A stretch of DNA of 64,000 nt from Halodesulfovibrio sp. MK-HDV (GTDB lineage Bacteria > Desulfobacterota > Desulfovibrionia > Desulfovibrionales > Desulfovibrionaceae), in NCBI RefSeq assembly GCF_009914765.1, contig NZ_WYDS01000002.1:8040-72039 (forward strand), read 5' to 3'. Every line of letters starts with the position of its first letter. Within the stretch, counting starts at the first letter, position 1. Below are positions 1 through 8,847 of the stretch, piece by piece. The notes under the pieces are model-generated. The model did no database searches and was not told the DNA's origin. It saw only the letters and a program-made list of their open reading frames with translations. The translations under genes and the position numbers were made by a program.

Positions 1-8
1 GCGAGTAG

Positions 9-58
9 GCGGGCGCTGCCCCCTACACCCCCGTAAGGGGACGCGTCCCCTTGACCCC
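9..58 (+). repeat. GC-rich intergenic repeat module (type 2), partial
   Basis: This stretch reads GCTGCCCC...CCGTAAGGGG...CCCCTTGACCCC. It closely matches 20898-20961 and the reverse complement of 13592-13672. The GCCTCCGGCGG end seen in those copies is degenerate here (GGCGGGC) and may have been lost or lie outside the window. Confidence 0.55.
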
Positions 59-159
59 CTGTTAGGGCTGACTTTTGTAACGGGTACACGTAGACTGTTG
101 GGTTTATGAGAAACGATATTTATTTAGTTCTAGCTAACGGTATGAAAGGTAGTGAGACA

Positions 160-281
160 TAAGCCGCGAGGTGGTGTTAAAAAACACGTAGATCTCGCAG
201 ATAAAATTTTTTGGAGATTTTTAAGAACCTTTTTTGAAAAAAAAGGTTCTTAAAGTCCCGCTGACAAGCGCCGCCGGAGGC
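160..281 (-). repeat. Modular intergenic repeat (type 1)
   Basis: One end is TAAGCCGCGAGG and the other is GCCGCCGGAGGC. In between are an AATAAAA/TTTTGGAGA segment and a hairpin of TTAAGAACCTTTTTT with AAAAAAGGTTCTTAA. The same end sequences and order recur at 5774-5874, 5957-6110, 12600-12751, 21177-21334, 37871-38019 and 38101-38205. Strand is given as the direction in which GCCTCCGGCGGC reads first. Function is unknown. Confidence 0.7.
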
Positions 282-375
282 ACTTCCACGATTGGCTGCG
301 CGCAGCTATCAAATATCTGTCAAAGGTACGTAGAAACTGTCTTGGGTTGTACCGAGTTGTCTCAACCGGACAGTA

Positions 376-404
376 TTGGGCTTTGTGTTTAAATGAGGTA
401 TATA
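376..404 (+). promoter_or_regulatory. Candidate sigma70 promoter for purL
   Basis: TTGGGC (376-381) and TATATA (399-404) are separated by 17 bases, about 110 bases before the purL start codon. Each hexamer matches consensus only partly, so this is a weak candidate. No PurR-like operator was recognised. Confidence 0.3.
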
Positions 405-516
405 CCCCGCCATCACAGCCGGAATAAAACTGTGTTGGTGTGTTTATTCTTTCCAAATACAGCGGGAAGACTATTGAGTCTGCCCGTTAATTTCAGCAAG
501 CATCAGGAGAAAATAC

Positions 517-3498
517 ATGCTGCGGCGCATTGAAGCTGGTCTTAGAGAAGGTGTTGTTGATACTCAGGGTATCAAAACTGCTAACAAGATCAGGGAAGCT
601 CTCGGATTTGACGCAAAAGACGTTCGTCAGGTCAAGGTGTTTACTGTAGATGGTCTGACAGAAGAACAGCTTAATACAGTTGTGAGTGAGGCTGCTCTGC
701 ATGATCCCGTACTTCAGGACGCGGCGCTTTCTCCGGTAGCCAGTCAGGCAGACTGGGTACTCGAAGTTGGGTTCCGTCCGGGTGTAACAGATAACGAAGG
801 CCGCACAGCGCGGGAAACAATTGCCATTGTTCTGGAACTTGCAGATCGCGAAGCGGTTTCTGTATATGTTGCAGACCAGTTCCATATTTATGGTGACTTT
901 ACGGAAGAGCAGATCGCATCTATCGGCCGTGATGTTTTGGCAAACGAACTGATTCAGCGTTTTGAATACAAATGCAAAGCGGACTGGCAGAAAGAGCCAG
1001 GTTTTGCTGCTGTAGCTGCTCGGGTTTCCGGTCAGGCTAATGATGAAGTAATGGCTCTGCCATTTTCAACCATGACAGACGATGAGTTGATGGCGTTTTC
1101 TCGCGCAAATACTCTGGCTCTTTCTTTGGAAGAATTGCATACCATCCGCGATTACTACACCAGCTCTGAAATAGTGGCTGAGCGTATTAAAGCAGGATTA
1201 AGTGCAGAACCAAGCGATGCAGAAGTAGAAGTACTCGCACAGACATGGTCTGAGCACTGCAAACACAAAATTTTCGCTTCTAAAATTGAGTACACCGATA
1301 CAGAAACCGGTGCTCAGGAGACTATTGATAGTCTCTACAAAACATACGTAATGGGTTCCACCAAGACTATTCGCAAAAACAAAGGCGAAGACGACTTCTG
1401 CCGCTCTGTTTTTAAGGATAACGCAGGTGTTATCGACTTCAACGAAACTCATGATGTGTGTATTAAGGTAGAAACCCATAACTCACCTTCCGCGCTTGAC
1501 CCATATGGTGGAGCACTTACCGGTATTGTGGGCGTAAACCGTGACCCTATGGGAACCGGCATCGGCGCAGATCTCGTTTGTAACACAAACGTATTCTGTT
1601 TCGCTTCTCCGTTCCACGAAGGCGAACTGCCTCCGCGTCTTCTCCATCCTCGTCGTGTGCTTGAAGGCGTGCGCGAAGGTGTTGAACATGGCGGTAACAA
1701 GTCCGGTGTTCCTACTGTAAACGGCTCAATTGTTTTTGAAGAACGTTACCTTGGTAAACCGCTTGTTCATTGCGGCACTGTTGGTATGATTCCTAAAATT
1801 GTTGCCGGTAAACCGGGTTACGAAAAAGCTGCTAAAGTCGGCGATACCATTGTTATGGTCGGTGGCCGCATCGGTAAAGACGGTATTCACGGCGCAACCT
1901 TCTCTTCTGAAGAGCTGCACGAAGGATCACCAGCTACAGCGGTACAGATTGGTGACCCTATTACTCAGCGTAAAGCATACGATTTTATTATGCGCGCTCG
2001 TAACATGGGTTTATACAACGGTATCACCGATAACGGTGCAGGCGGCCTGTCTTCCTCTGTTGGTGAAATGGCAGAAGATACCAACGGTTGTCGCTTGGAT
2101 CTTTCCAAAGCACCGTTGAAGTACGATGGTCTGCGCCCGTGGGAGATTCTTCTCTCCGAAGCGCAGGAACGTATGACACTTGCTGTCCCTGCTGAAAATC
2201 TCGACGAGTTCATGGCGCTTGCTAAGCGTATGGATGTTGAAGCTTCTGCAATGGGTGAATTCACCGATAGCGGCTACTTCCACGTAACATACGGTGATAA
2301 GCCGGTTGCATTCCTTGAAATGGAATTCCTGCATGACGGTGTTCCACAGATGCAGCTTAAAGCTGTATGGGAACGTCCTGAACATAAAGATGAAGACGTG
2401 AACGTAGCGGACGCAGAGCAGGGCAACTTGCTTAAATCCATGCTGGCACGCTTGAATATTTGTTCTAAAGAATACGTTGTTCGTCAGTACGACCACGAGG
2501 TTAAAGGCGGCAGCGTTATTAAGCCTATGGTTGGCGTTAAGTGTGATGGTCCTTCCGATGCCGGTGTTGTGCGTCCTATCCTCGACTCCGAAAGCGGCCT
2601 TGTTCTTTCACACGGTATTAACCCTACCTTAAGCGATTACGACAGCTACTGGATGATGGCTAACGTTGTTGACGAAGCAGTGCGTAACGCAGTTGCAGTC
2701 GGCGGCGACGTAGACTTTATGTCCGGTATCGATAACTTCTGCTGGTGCGATCCTGTACAGTCTGAAAAGACTCCGGATGGCCACTACAAGCTTGCACAGC
2801 TTGTTCGTGCTAACAAAGCACTTGCAGACTTCTGTATCGCATACGGCGTACCTTGCATCTCCGGTAAAGACTCCATGAAGAACGATTACACTGGCGGCGG
2901 TGTAAAGATTTCCATTCCGCCGACTGTACTCTTCTCTGTCATGGGCGTTATTAAAGACGTGAATAAAACAACCACGTCTGATTTTAAAAATGACGGTGAC
3001 AAAATCTACGTTCTCGGCGCAACCGCACGCGAATTAGCCGGTTCTGAAATTGCTGAAGAGCTTGGCATCAGTGCTGCTGCATGTCCGAAAGTAGATGCTG
3101 AATCCGCACTGGCACGTTACCGTGCTGTACATACAGCAATCGGTGAAGGCGTTATTAACGCGTGTCACGATTGTTCTGACGGTGGTCTTGGAGTGTCTCT
3201 CGCTGAGATGGCGCTTGCAGGCCGCACTGGCGCACTCATCAATCTTGATGCTGTGCCGGTAACTGAAGAAATGAATACAACAGAAGTTCTTTACTCTGAG
3301 TCAGCTTCTCGTCTGGTAGTATCAGTACCGGAAGACAAAGTAGAAGCTTTTGAAAACATCTTTGCTGGACAGGCCTATGGTTGTCTGGGTGAAGTTACAG
3401 GTGATGAACAGTTTATTATCGCTTCCGGCGCAACTGTTTTGGTAGCTGATAATTGCGAATCACTTGCTACGTCCTTTAAGGGCACACTTAAGTTTTAA
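517..3498 (+). CDS. purL: Phosphoribosylformylglycinamidine synthase, PurL synthetase without glutaminase domain
   Basis: This is the fourth step of de novo purine synthesis: FGAR + ATP + ammonia to FGAM, in the cytoplasm. The 993-residue protein starts with a PurS-like region (about 1-150). Two AIR-synthase-like halves follow, with motifs such as ALTGIVGVNRDPMGTG (about 335), GITDNGAGGLSSSVGEM (about 510) and CHDCSDGGLGVSLAEMAL (about 890). It is longer than the roughly 740-residue small PurL and shorter than the roughly 1290-residue E. coli type. It ends without the C-terminal class I glutaminase domain, so ammonia must come from a separate PurQ encoded elsewhere (inference). The start is fixed by CAGGAG 7-8 bases upstream. 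It is monocistronic, with a strong terminator at 3591-3630. Confidence 0.93.
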   Translation: MLRRIEAGLREGVVDTQGIKTANKIREALGFDAKDVRQVKVFTVDGLTEEQLNTVVSEAALHDPVLQDAALSPVASQADWVLEVGFRPGVTDNEGRTARETIAIVLELADREAVSVYVADQFHIYGDFTEEQIASIGRDVLANELIQRFEYKCKADWQKEPGFAAVAARVSGQANDEVMALPFSTMTDDELMAFSRANTLALSLEELHTIRDYYTSSEIVAERIKAGLSAEPSDAEVEVLAQTWSEHCKHKIFASKIEYTDTETGAQETIDSLYKTYVMGSTKTIRKNKGEDDFCRSVFKDNAGVIDFNETHDVCIKVETHNSPSALDPYGGALTGIVGVNRDPMGTGIGADLVCNTNVFCFASPFHEGELPPRLLHPRRVLEGVREGVEHGGNKSGVPTVNGSIVFEERYLGKPLVHCGTVGMIPKIVAGKPGYEKAAKVGDTIVMVGGRIGKDGIHGATFSSEELHEGSPATAVQIGDPITQRKAYDFIMRARNMGLYNGITDNGAGGLSSSVGEMAEDTNGCRLDLSKAPLKYDGLRPWEILLSEAQERMTLAVPAENLDEFMALAKRMDVEASAMGEFTDSGYFHVTYGDKPVAFLEMEFLHDGVPQMQLKAVWERPEHKDEDVNVADAEQGNLLKSMLARLNICSKEYVVRQYDHEVKGGSVIKPMVGVKCDGPSDAGVVRPILDSESGLVLSHGINPTLSDYDSYWMMANVVDEAVRNAVAVGGDVDFMSGIDNFCWCDPVQSEKTPDGHYKLAQLVRANKALADFCIAYGVPCISGKDSMKNDYTGGGVKISIPPTVLFSVMGVIKDVNKTTTSDFKNDGDKIYVLGATARELAGSEIAEELGISAAACPKVDAESALARYRAVHTAIGEGVINACHDCSDGGLGVSLAEMALAGRTGALINLDAVPVTEEMNTTEVLYSESASRLVVSVPEDKVEAFENIFAGQAYGCLGEVTGDEQFIIASGATVLVADNCESLATSFKGTLKF

Positions 3499-3590
3499 GG
3501 TTATGAGGCTCATGTGAGCCTTATAGTTGCAGCTTAGGTTCTGTCGCTACAAGATTATTCGGGACTTGTAGCATACAGATGGTTTTGGTG

Positions 3591-3630
3591 AAAAGAGCGG
3601 GCGAACATGTGTTCACCCGCTCTTTTTCGT
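3591..3630 (+). terminator. Intrinsic terminator after purL
   Basis: AAAGAGCGGGCGAACA and TGTTCACCCGCTCTTT form a long hairpin directly followed by a T run. It lies about 95 bases after the purL stop. Confidence 0.88.
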
Positions 3631-3797
3631 TTTGTAAGACATTATGAAAGAAAAATTTCCGCTAATTCTTTATATGTTGTGTAGATATAACTGAAGAGTA
3701 GGGTTGCACTGCAATATTTTACAATGCAGAAGTGACACTATTCTGCATACTCATGTTCTTACTCTTATTTATCAGAGAACCATGAGGAGAATCCTAC

Positions 3798-4856
3798 ATG
3801 ACTACATATAATACTGCCTTTACCAGCGATAATATTGCCGGTGTATCCCCACAAGTTTTAGAAGCGATGGCACGCTGCAATGTGGGACAGGCAGATCCGT
3901 ACGGACGGGACGAGTGCTCAAATAAAGCAGAGAAAATGTTGTCCGACGTTTTCGAAAGAGACTTACGCGTCTTTTTTGTAACAACCGGTACCGCGGCAAA
4001 CTGCTTATCGTTGAGCGCATTAACCCCGCCGTGGGGCGCAGTATTGTGTCACAATGAAGGACATATCAACCACGACGAGTGCGGAGCACCGGAATTTTTT
4101 AACTCCGGAGCCCGAGTACTCACTCTTGATGGTGTAGATTCAAAGATTGATCCTGAGGCGCTGAAATGGGGCGTAAAGCATAGACTTGGCGACATGCACT
4201 CCTCACAGCCTACAACCGTAAGTCTTACGCAGGCAACGGAGTCAGGAACAATCTACACGCTTGATGACATATGCAGATTGGGTGCAATTACCAAAAACTC
4301 CGGATTGCGTATGCACATGGATGGTGCGCGTTTTGCCAACGCACTGGTAGCACTTAATTGTTCTCCTGCTGAAATGACATGGAAATGCGGCGTTGATATT
4401 CTGTCATTCGGTGCAACCAAAAATGGCACAATGTCAGCAGAAGCGATTGTTGTTTTTGACAAAACAATCGCGCAGGAAATGTCGTTCCGTAGAAAAAGAT
4501 CCGGTCATCTTGGTTCAAAAATGCGTTTTATGGCAGCACAGATGCTGGGATACCTTGAAGATGATCTCTGGTTGAAGAATGCTCGACAAGCAAACGCCAT
4601 GGCAGCAATGCTGAAAAATGGACTAGAAAAATTACCTCAAATTTCTTTGATTGGTTCACCTCAGGCAAATATTATTTTCTGTAAAATGCCTAAGTCCTGT
4701 ATTGATAGATTGTTGGCGCAGGGATTCCGCTTCTACCATGATAGATGGGAACCAAATGTAGTGCGTTTTGTTACTTCGTTTGCTACAACAGAACAGGATA
4801 TTCAGCATTTCTTATCCTCAGTATTTCAAGCTGTTGGATATGATAAAGCCGTATAG
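3798..4856 (+). CDS. Threonine aldolase family PLP enzyme (low-specificity L-threonine aldolase-like)
   Basis: The 352-residue protein is a fold-type I PLP enzyme of the beta-eliminating lyase/threonine aldolase family, expected to cleave L-threonine or L-allo-threonine to glycine and acetaldehyde. Visible motifs are FFVTTGTAANCLSL (about 57-70), HMDGARFANAL (about 173), which carries the PLP-binding Asp, and SFGATKNG (about 206), which carries the Schiff-base Lys. GAGGAG lies 8 bases upstream of the start. The next gene is an AraC regulator 67 bases downstream on the same strand, which could control it (inference). Substrate specificity cannot be read from sequence; other amino-acid lyases share this fold. 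Confidence 0.85.
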   Translation: MTTYNTAFTSDNIAGVSPQVLEAMARCNVGQADPYGRDECSNKAEKMLSDVFERDLRVFFVTTGTAANCLSLSALTPPWGAVLCHNEGHINHDECGAPEFFNSGARVLTLDGVDSKIDPEALKWGVKHRLGDMHSSQPTTVSLTQATESGTIYTLDDICRLGAITKNSGLRMHMDGARFANALVALNCSPAEMTWKCGVDILSFGATKNGTMSAEAIVVFDKTIAQEMSFRRKRSGHLGSKMRFMAAQMLGYLEDDLWLKNARQANAMAAMLKNGLEKLPQISLIGSPQANIIFCKMPKSCIDRLLAQGFRFYHDRWEPNVVRFVTSFATTEQDIQHFLSSVFQAVGYDKAV

Positions 4857-4923
4857 CGAGCGTTTCCCTACCGGAAAAATTCTTTTTTGACAGTGGCACT
4901 TTGTTGTGAGTAGGTAAGCAAAC

Positions 4924-5730
4924 ATGATGCAGAATACTGTTCAATATTTTCGCGCTCCCGATGTGCCCGGACTCGTATTAAGCGATGGGCATTTTTCCAC
5001 GTTCAGCTTTGATCGTCATTTTCACTTAGACTATCATATTGGGCTGGTTGTGGATGGAGTGCAGCAGCAGAGTGCTTTTGGTAAAACGTCCCTCATTGGG
5101 CCGGGGCTTTTGTCTATACTTTCGCCTGACGAAATGCACGATGGTTCCGGATATGAAAACAGTGAGTACACGTTAAAGACCTTCCGAATTCCGCCTAATA
5201 TCTTTACCGAAGAAATGGCGGATGCCATGGATTCTGCACACCGCATAGAGTTTGGCAGTACCGTTCTTGACGATAAATCGTTATGGCATCGAGCCCATTC
5301 TCTGCACACGATCCTGCAACGAGGTGATGCCACCTCCTTATTCGTGGAAGAGCAGTGGCTCGATTTAGTGAAGCGTCTATTGCTCCATGTTACCGTGCAT
5401 TCAGCAGACGAACCGGAAGGTGTACTAGCTAAGCCTCACTGGAAAGAAGTTCGCGACTACTGTCACGACAATCTGTCCGAAAAAATTACCCTAGAGCAGC
5501 TTGCATCTTTATGTAATTTGAACCGCTATCAATTCTTGCGTCGGTTTAAATCTACCGTAGGCGTGACGCCTTACAATTGGTTAAAGCAGTTACGGCTCGA
5601 ATCTGCCTGCGCTTTGTTGCGAAAAGGGGAGCGCGTTTCATGCGTTGCCGCGAACGTTGGTTTCTACGATCAGAGCCATTTTGTTCATGCCTTCCGCAAA
5701 GCCTATGGGGTACCGCCGTCTAAGTATTAA
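4924..5730 (+). CDS. AraC family transcriptional regulator
   Basis: The 268-residue protein has an N-terminal AraC-type cupin ligand-binding domain (about 10-150). A C-terminal pair of helix-turn-helix motifs follows (about 165-268), including ITLEQLASLCNLNRYQFLRR and VAANVGFYDQSHFVHAFRKA, and it ends in the typical GVPPSKY. It should bind DNA in response to a small molecule. The start is ambiguous between two adjacent ATGs (4924 and 4927) behind a weak AGGTAAG. It follows the threonine-aldolase-like gene by 67 bases and may regulate it. Family assignment is firm; ligand and targets are unknown. Confidence 0.9.
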   Translation: MMQNTVQYFRAPDVPGLVLSDGHFSTFSFDRHFHLDYHIGLVVDGVQQQSAFGKTSLIGPGLLSILSPDEMHDGSGYENSEYTLKTFRIPPNIFTEEMADAMDSAHRIEFGSTVLDDKSLWHRAHSLHTILQRGDATSLFVEEQWLDLVKRLLLHVTVHSADEPEGVLAKPHWKEVRDYCHDNLSEKITLEQLASLCNLNRYQFLRRFKSTVGVTPYNWLKQLRLESACALLRKGERVSCVAANVGFYDQSHFVHAFRKAYGVPPSKY

Positions 5731-5773
5731 ACGGGTGTTTGCCTTTGGCAGGTTTGTTATCTTTTGAAATTTT

Positions 5774-5874
5774 GCCTCCGGCGGCTTAAGAACCTCTTGC
5801 AAGAGGTTCTTAAGAATCTCCAGAAACTTTTATTATGCGATGAACTTTCGTAAATAATTTTCTCACGCGGCTTA
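5774..5874 (+). repeat. Modular intergenic repeat (type 1), left arm of an inverted pair
   Basis: GCCTCCGGCGGC is followed by a perfect hairpin (TTAAGAACCTCTTG / CAAGAGGTTCTTAA), then AATCTCCAGAAACTTTTATT, and ends in CGCGGCTTA. Together with 5957-6110 it forms an inverted pair around the terminator at 5895-5934. Confidence 0.75.
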
Positions 5875-5894
5875 ATCCCACTGACTTAAATAAT

Positions 5895-5934
5895 AAAAAA
5901 GGGCTGTCCTACATAAGTAGGATAGCCCTTTTCA
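5895..5934. terminator. Bidirectional intrinsic terminator between araC-like gene and chemoreceptor
   Basis: AAAAAAGGGCTGTCCTAC and GTAGGATAGCCCTTTT form a stem with T runs on both strands. It separates the convergent AraC-like gene (+) and the chemoreceptor (-). Its AAGGCTGTC core resembles the terminators at 21131-21161 and 38042-38079. Confidence 0.85.
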
Positions 5935-5956
5935 TTTTAGGAAAGGTAATGGAGCA

Positions 5957-6110
5957 TAAGCCGCGAGGTTAAGGAAGCAACGTGCTCAGCTCGCAAGTAA
6001 AAGTTTTAGGAGAGTCCAGAGAAGCCCTTTTTCAAAGCGGTAGCTGTTTCTCGAAGAATAAGAGATTACAGATAGCGACAGTGTAACAGGGTTCTCTGGC
6101 CGCCGGAGGC
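5957..6110 (-). repeat. Modular intergenic repeat (type 1) with inserted loop module
   Basis: It starts TAAGCCGCGAGG and ends GCCGCCGGAGGC. The hairpin loop carries an extra module of about 54 bases (6035-6088: GCGGTAGCTG...GATAGCGACAGTG). This module is nearly identical to the reverse complement of 37894-37945 and related to 21265-21312. The element ends 36 bases from the chemoreceptor stop. Confidence 0.75.
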
Positions 6111-6146
6111 AAAAAATCCACAGAAAAAATGTCGCAGAACTACTTA

Positions 6147-7874
6147 CTACGCCCCAGACGGTGCAGCTTCAAGCTGCATGTCGGTGAGTAGACTGTCGAG
6201 TTGCGCGGTGAGCGCGGAGATTTCTGCGAGTTCACCTGATGCGCGCGCCATACCGTCCGCTGTTTCTTCTGCAACGCCTGTTACGGCATTCACAGCGTAT
6301 TCGATTTGCTCTGATACGGTTGCTTGTTCTTCAGATGCAGTGGCGATGGACGTGATCTGCTGCGCCGTATCGTATGTCATGGACACAATTTTCGCCATAG
6401 ACTGACCGGCAGCATTGGCGGCTTCTGTAGACGCGGTGATCTCGCTTGCAGTGCTTTCAACAGCTTCAATGTTGGTGTGTGCCTGTGCTTGAATCTGTGT
6501 AACGGCCTGACCTACGTCGCGAGTGGCGAGCATGGTTTTTTCTGCCAGCTTGCGTACTTCATCAGCCACAACGGCAAAACCTTTACCAGCTTCACCGGCG
6601 CGTGCTGCTTCGATAGCAGCGTTTAACGCCAGCAGGTTTGTCTGGTCTGCAATGTCGTTAATAACTTCCATGACGCGGGAAATTGAATCTGTCTGATTTC
6701 CGAGCAGTAGCATGGATTCTTTTAATTCAAGAATGCTGTTCTGAATGATCTCGATTGAGCCAACAGCCTGACGAACACCCACGGCACCTTCTTCAGCACG
6801 CTCTTTGGAGTCGTTTGCTAATTCGGCTGCGTTGGATGCGTTGTGCGCAACGTCTACAACGGTAGAGTTCATTTGCGTGATCGCTGTGGCGGTTTCGATC
6901 ATACGTTCACGCTGCACATCTACTCCACCGTTTACGGTATCTACTTGTGAGGTAAGATTTCCGATGGAGTCGTATACGCGTGTTGAAATATCTTTTGCTT
7001 TTTCTGCAACGGTGCGGATGGTTTTGATAATAGCAGCAATGCGGTGTTCCTTTTCCTGCGCTACTGCAAGAGCTTCTTCCGTACGCTGAGCATTGCGTCT
7101 GGCTTCTGCGCTGGCATCATCTGCCTGCTTCATAAGCGTATTTAGCGTGGCGACCATCGCTACCGTGTCGTTTTTGAGATTCTCAAACTCATGCAGGTAT
7201 GTTGCGTTGATCTTTGCATGTAAATCTCCCCCCGAGACTTTATTTGCAAAGGTTCGCATATCATCCAGCGGTGTGAAGAGATGTCTGCGTAAATTTATGA
7301 TGACAAAGCAAAGCAGAGCCGCACCTAAGAGCATAGCTATTGTCTGAAGTGTAAGCAGGGTACTTACGCGCTGATCAGCTTCTTTTTGCAGCATACCGAC
7401 GGCTTTGTTCATGGCTGCCAGTACTTTTATGCTTTTGGATGAGATAGAACGCAGGGCGTTGTCGTTGCCGTTTCGGGCAGAGTTTACGAGCTCTCTATAT
7501 TCAGTCCAAAGAGTTTGTACTGTGAGGAGCTGTTCGCGAACAACGCCTGTAGCACCGGGAAGATACGCCTTGGCTCCGGATGGATTGAGCGTGGTTGGAG
7601 CGTTGCCGGAGTTGATGAGCGCACGCAGAGTGTTATCAAAAACTTTTTCTGTGTTTTTCAATTGCTTGATGGCTGCTGCTTTATCCTTAGTAAAGGAAAG
7701 TACGAGCGTTTCTTTAGCAATTTTTTGACTCAACATTCGCTGTCTTCCAGAAAGATTGATAACGAGGCCATCACTCTTTTGCTGGTTTGTCACGTAGTAT
7801 GTGCTTGAAAACATGGCGACAATAACCATGAAAATGGAGATGAATGACAAAAGCATGCGTGCTTTAAGATTCAT
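6147..7874 (-). CDS. Methyl-accepting chemotaxis protein with PilJ-type sensor region
   Basis: This 575-residue transmembrane chemoreceptor signals through CheA/CheW. It has TM1 (about 7-28) and a periplasmic region containing [16 protein letters not shown], typical of the PilJ/NarX-like four-helix sensor. TM2 (about 180-200, [16 protein letters not shown]) and a HAMP domain follow. The cytoplasmic signalling hairpin has the conserved tip [21 protein letters not shown] longer frame opens at 7949, but AGGGGGG sits 7 bases before the ATG at 7874 and the hydrophobic segment begins right after it, so I place the start there. No C-terminal CheR-binding pentapeptide is seen. The ligand is unknown. 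It is monocistronic and convergent with the AraC-like gene. Confidence 0.9.
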   Translation of the reverse strand: MNLKARMLLSFISIFMVIVAMFSSTYYVTNQQKSDGLVINLSGRQRMLSQKIAKETLVLSFTKDKAAAIKQLKNTEKVFDNTLRALINSGNAPTTLNPSGAKAYLPGATGVVREQLLTVQTLWTEYRELVNSARNGNDNALRSISSKSIKVLAAMNKAVGMLQKEADQRVSTLLTLQTIAMLLGAALLCFVIINLRRHLFTPLDDMRTFANKVSGGDLHAKINATYLHEFENLKNDTVAMVATLNTLMKQADDASAEARRNAQRTEEALAVAQEKEHRIAAIIKTIRTVAEKAKDISTRVYDSIGNLTSQVDTVNGGVDVQRERMIETATAITQMNSTVVDVAHNASNAAELANDSKERAEEGAVGVRQAVGSIEIIQNSILELKESMLLLGNQTDSISRVMEVINDIADQTNLLALNAAIEAARAGEAGKGFAVVADEVRKLAEKTMLATRDVGQAVTQIQAQAHTNIEAVESTASEITASTEAANAAGQSMAKIVSMTYDTAQQITSIATASEEQATVSEQIEYAVNAVTGVAEETADGMARASGELAEISALTAQLDSLLTDMQLEAAPSGA

Positions 7875-8020
7875 GAGGAAATCCCCCCTAATAGGATACA
7901 ACATGGAATGGATGATTACGGCTGTGTGGTCGATAACGTCTACACTCAAGTCGTATCGGTCTGAACAGCGATAACATTACAGAATAGTGCACGGGTGGTG
8001 GGGCTTTGAAGAAGATAACT

Positions 8021-8050
8021 AAAAAGCTCCTGTAGTTCTTACAGGAGCTT
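8021..8050 (-). terminator. Terminator of the aromatic/trp operon
   Basis: On the minus strand AAGCTCCTGTAA GAAC TACAGGAGCTT is followed by TTTT. It lies 26 bases after the trpA stop codon and closes the operon. Confidence 0.88.
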
Positions 8051-8075
8051 AATAATAACTATTGTTCTTTACAAG

Positions 8076-8837
8076 CTATTTCCAACGATTCATGAACGGA
8101 ACAGCAGTACCCTTTTCTTCAATATCTTTGATTAAGGCACTACCGAAAACAACAGCATCAATTGCATCACCGAATGGCTCAAGCTGCTGCGGCTCTTTGA
8201 TACCAAAGCCGAGGGCAAGAGGAATATCAAATACTTCGCGCGCATCGCTGAGTGTTTTCTTCAATTCTGGTGGAAATGCGACGGCTGCACCTGTGGTTCC
8301 CATGTAGGAAACAACATATACGTAGCCTTCCGCTTCCTGTGCATACATTTGCATACGCGCTTTAGGAGTGTTTAGACCGATAAGAGAAATAAGCGCAATT
8401 CCCTCTTCTTTGAGGATTGCTTTGAATTCAGAATCTTCATCAAATGGGAGATCCGGAACAATTAAGCCTGATACCCCTGCTTTTGCTGCATCTGCTGCAA
8501 ATTCTTTAAAGCCGTATTTAAAGAATGGGTTGATGTATCCCATAAGCACAAGTTCTGCCTGATACTGGCCTTTGCGCTCGATGAGTTCATTCATAATCCA
8601 ACGCAAGGTAACGCCTTGTTCCAATGCTTTGATGGATGCTGCTTCAACTACAGGGCCATCAGCCGCAGGGTCGGAGAACGGAATACCTATTTCGATAATA
8701 TCTGCACCGTTGGAATCAAGTTCTTTCAAGTGCGTGAAGAAATCTTTTTTTGTTGGAAATCCGGCTGTGAGAAACGGAATGATTGCCTTACGGCCTGCCT
8801 TAGTCGCAGTATTTATGCGTTGTGTAAGTGATGTCAT
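8076..8837 (-). CDS. trpA: Tryptophan synthase alpha chain
   Basis: TrpA cleaves indole-3-glycerol phosphate to indole and glyceraldehyde-3-phosphate and channels indole to TrpB. The 253-residue TIM barrel shows PFLTAGFP near the N-terminus, then IIEIGIPFSDPAADGP with the catalytic Glu (about 49) and Asp (about 60). GLIVPDLPFDE and the phosphate-binding end LGFGIKEP follow. AAGGGGGC precedes the ATG at 8837; the longer frame to 8855 overlaps the end of trpB and has no better ribosome binding site. It is the last gene of the operon, 10 bases after trpB. Confidence 0.96.
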   Translation of the reverse strand: MTSLTQRINTATKAGRKAIIPFLTAGFPTKKDFFTHLKELDSNGADIIEIGIPFSDPAADGPVVEAASIKALEQGVTLRWIMNELIERKGQYQAELVLMGYINPFFKYGFKEFAADAAKAGVSGLIVPDLPFDEDSEFKAILKEEGIALISLIGLNTPKARMQMYAQEAEGYVYVVSYMGTTGAAVAFPPELKKTLSDAREVFDIPLALGFGIKEPQQLEPFGDAIDAVVFGSALIKDIEEKGTAVPFMNRWK

Positions 8838-8847
8838 GACTGCCCCC

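Larger units (their letters stand above)
1..516. other. Intergenic region upstream of purL
   Basis: No gene is supported here. The stretch holds a GC-rich repeat remnant (about 9-58), a second repeat module (160-281), and about 230 bases leading to purL. The only open frames lie on the minus strand, are short, have no recognisable product and no ribosome binding site. A weak promoter candidate for purL sits near 376-404. Confidence 0.6.
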
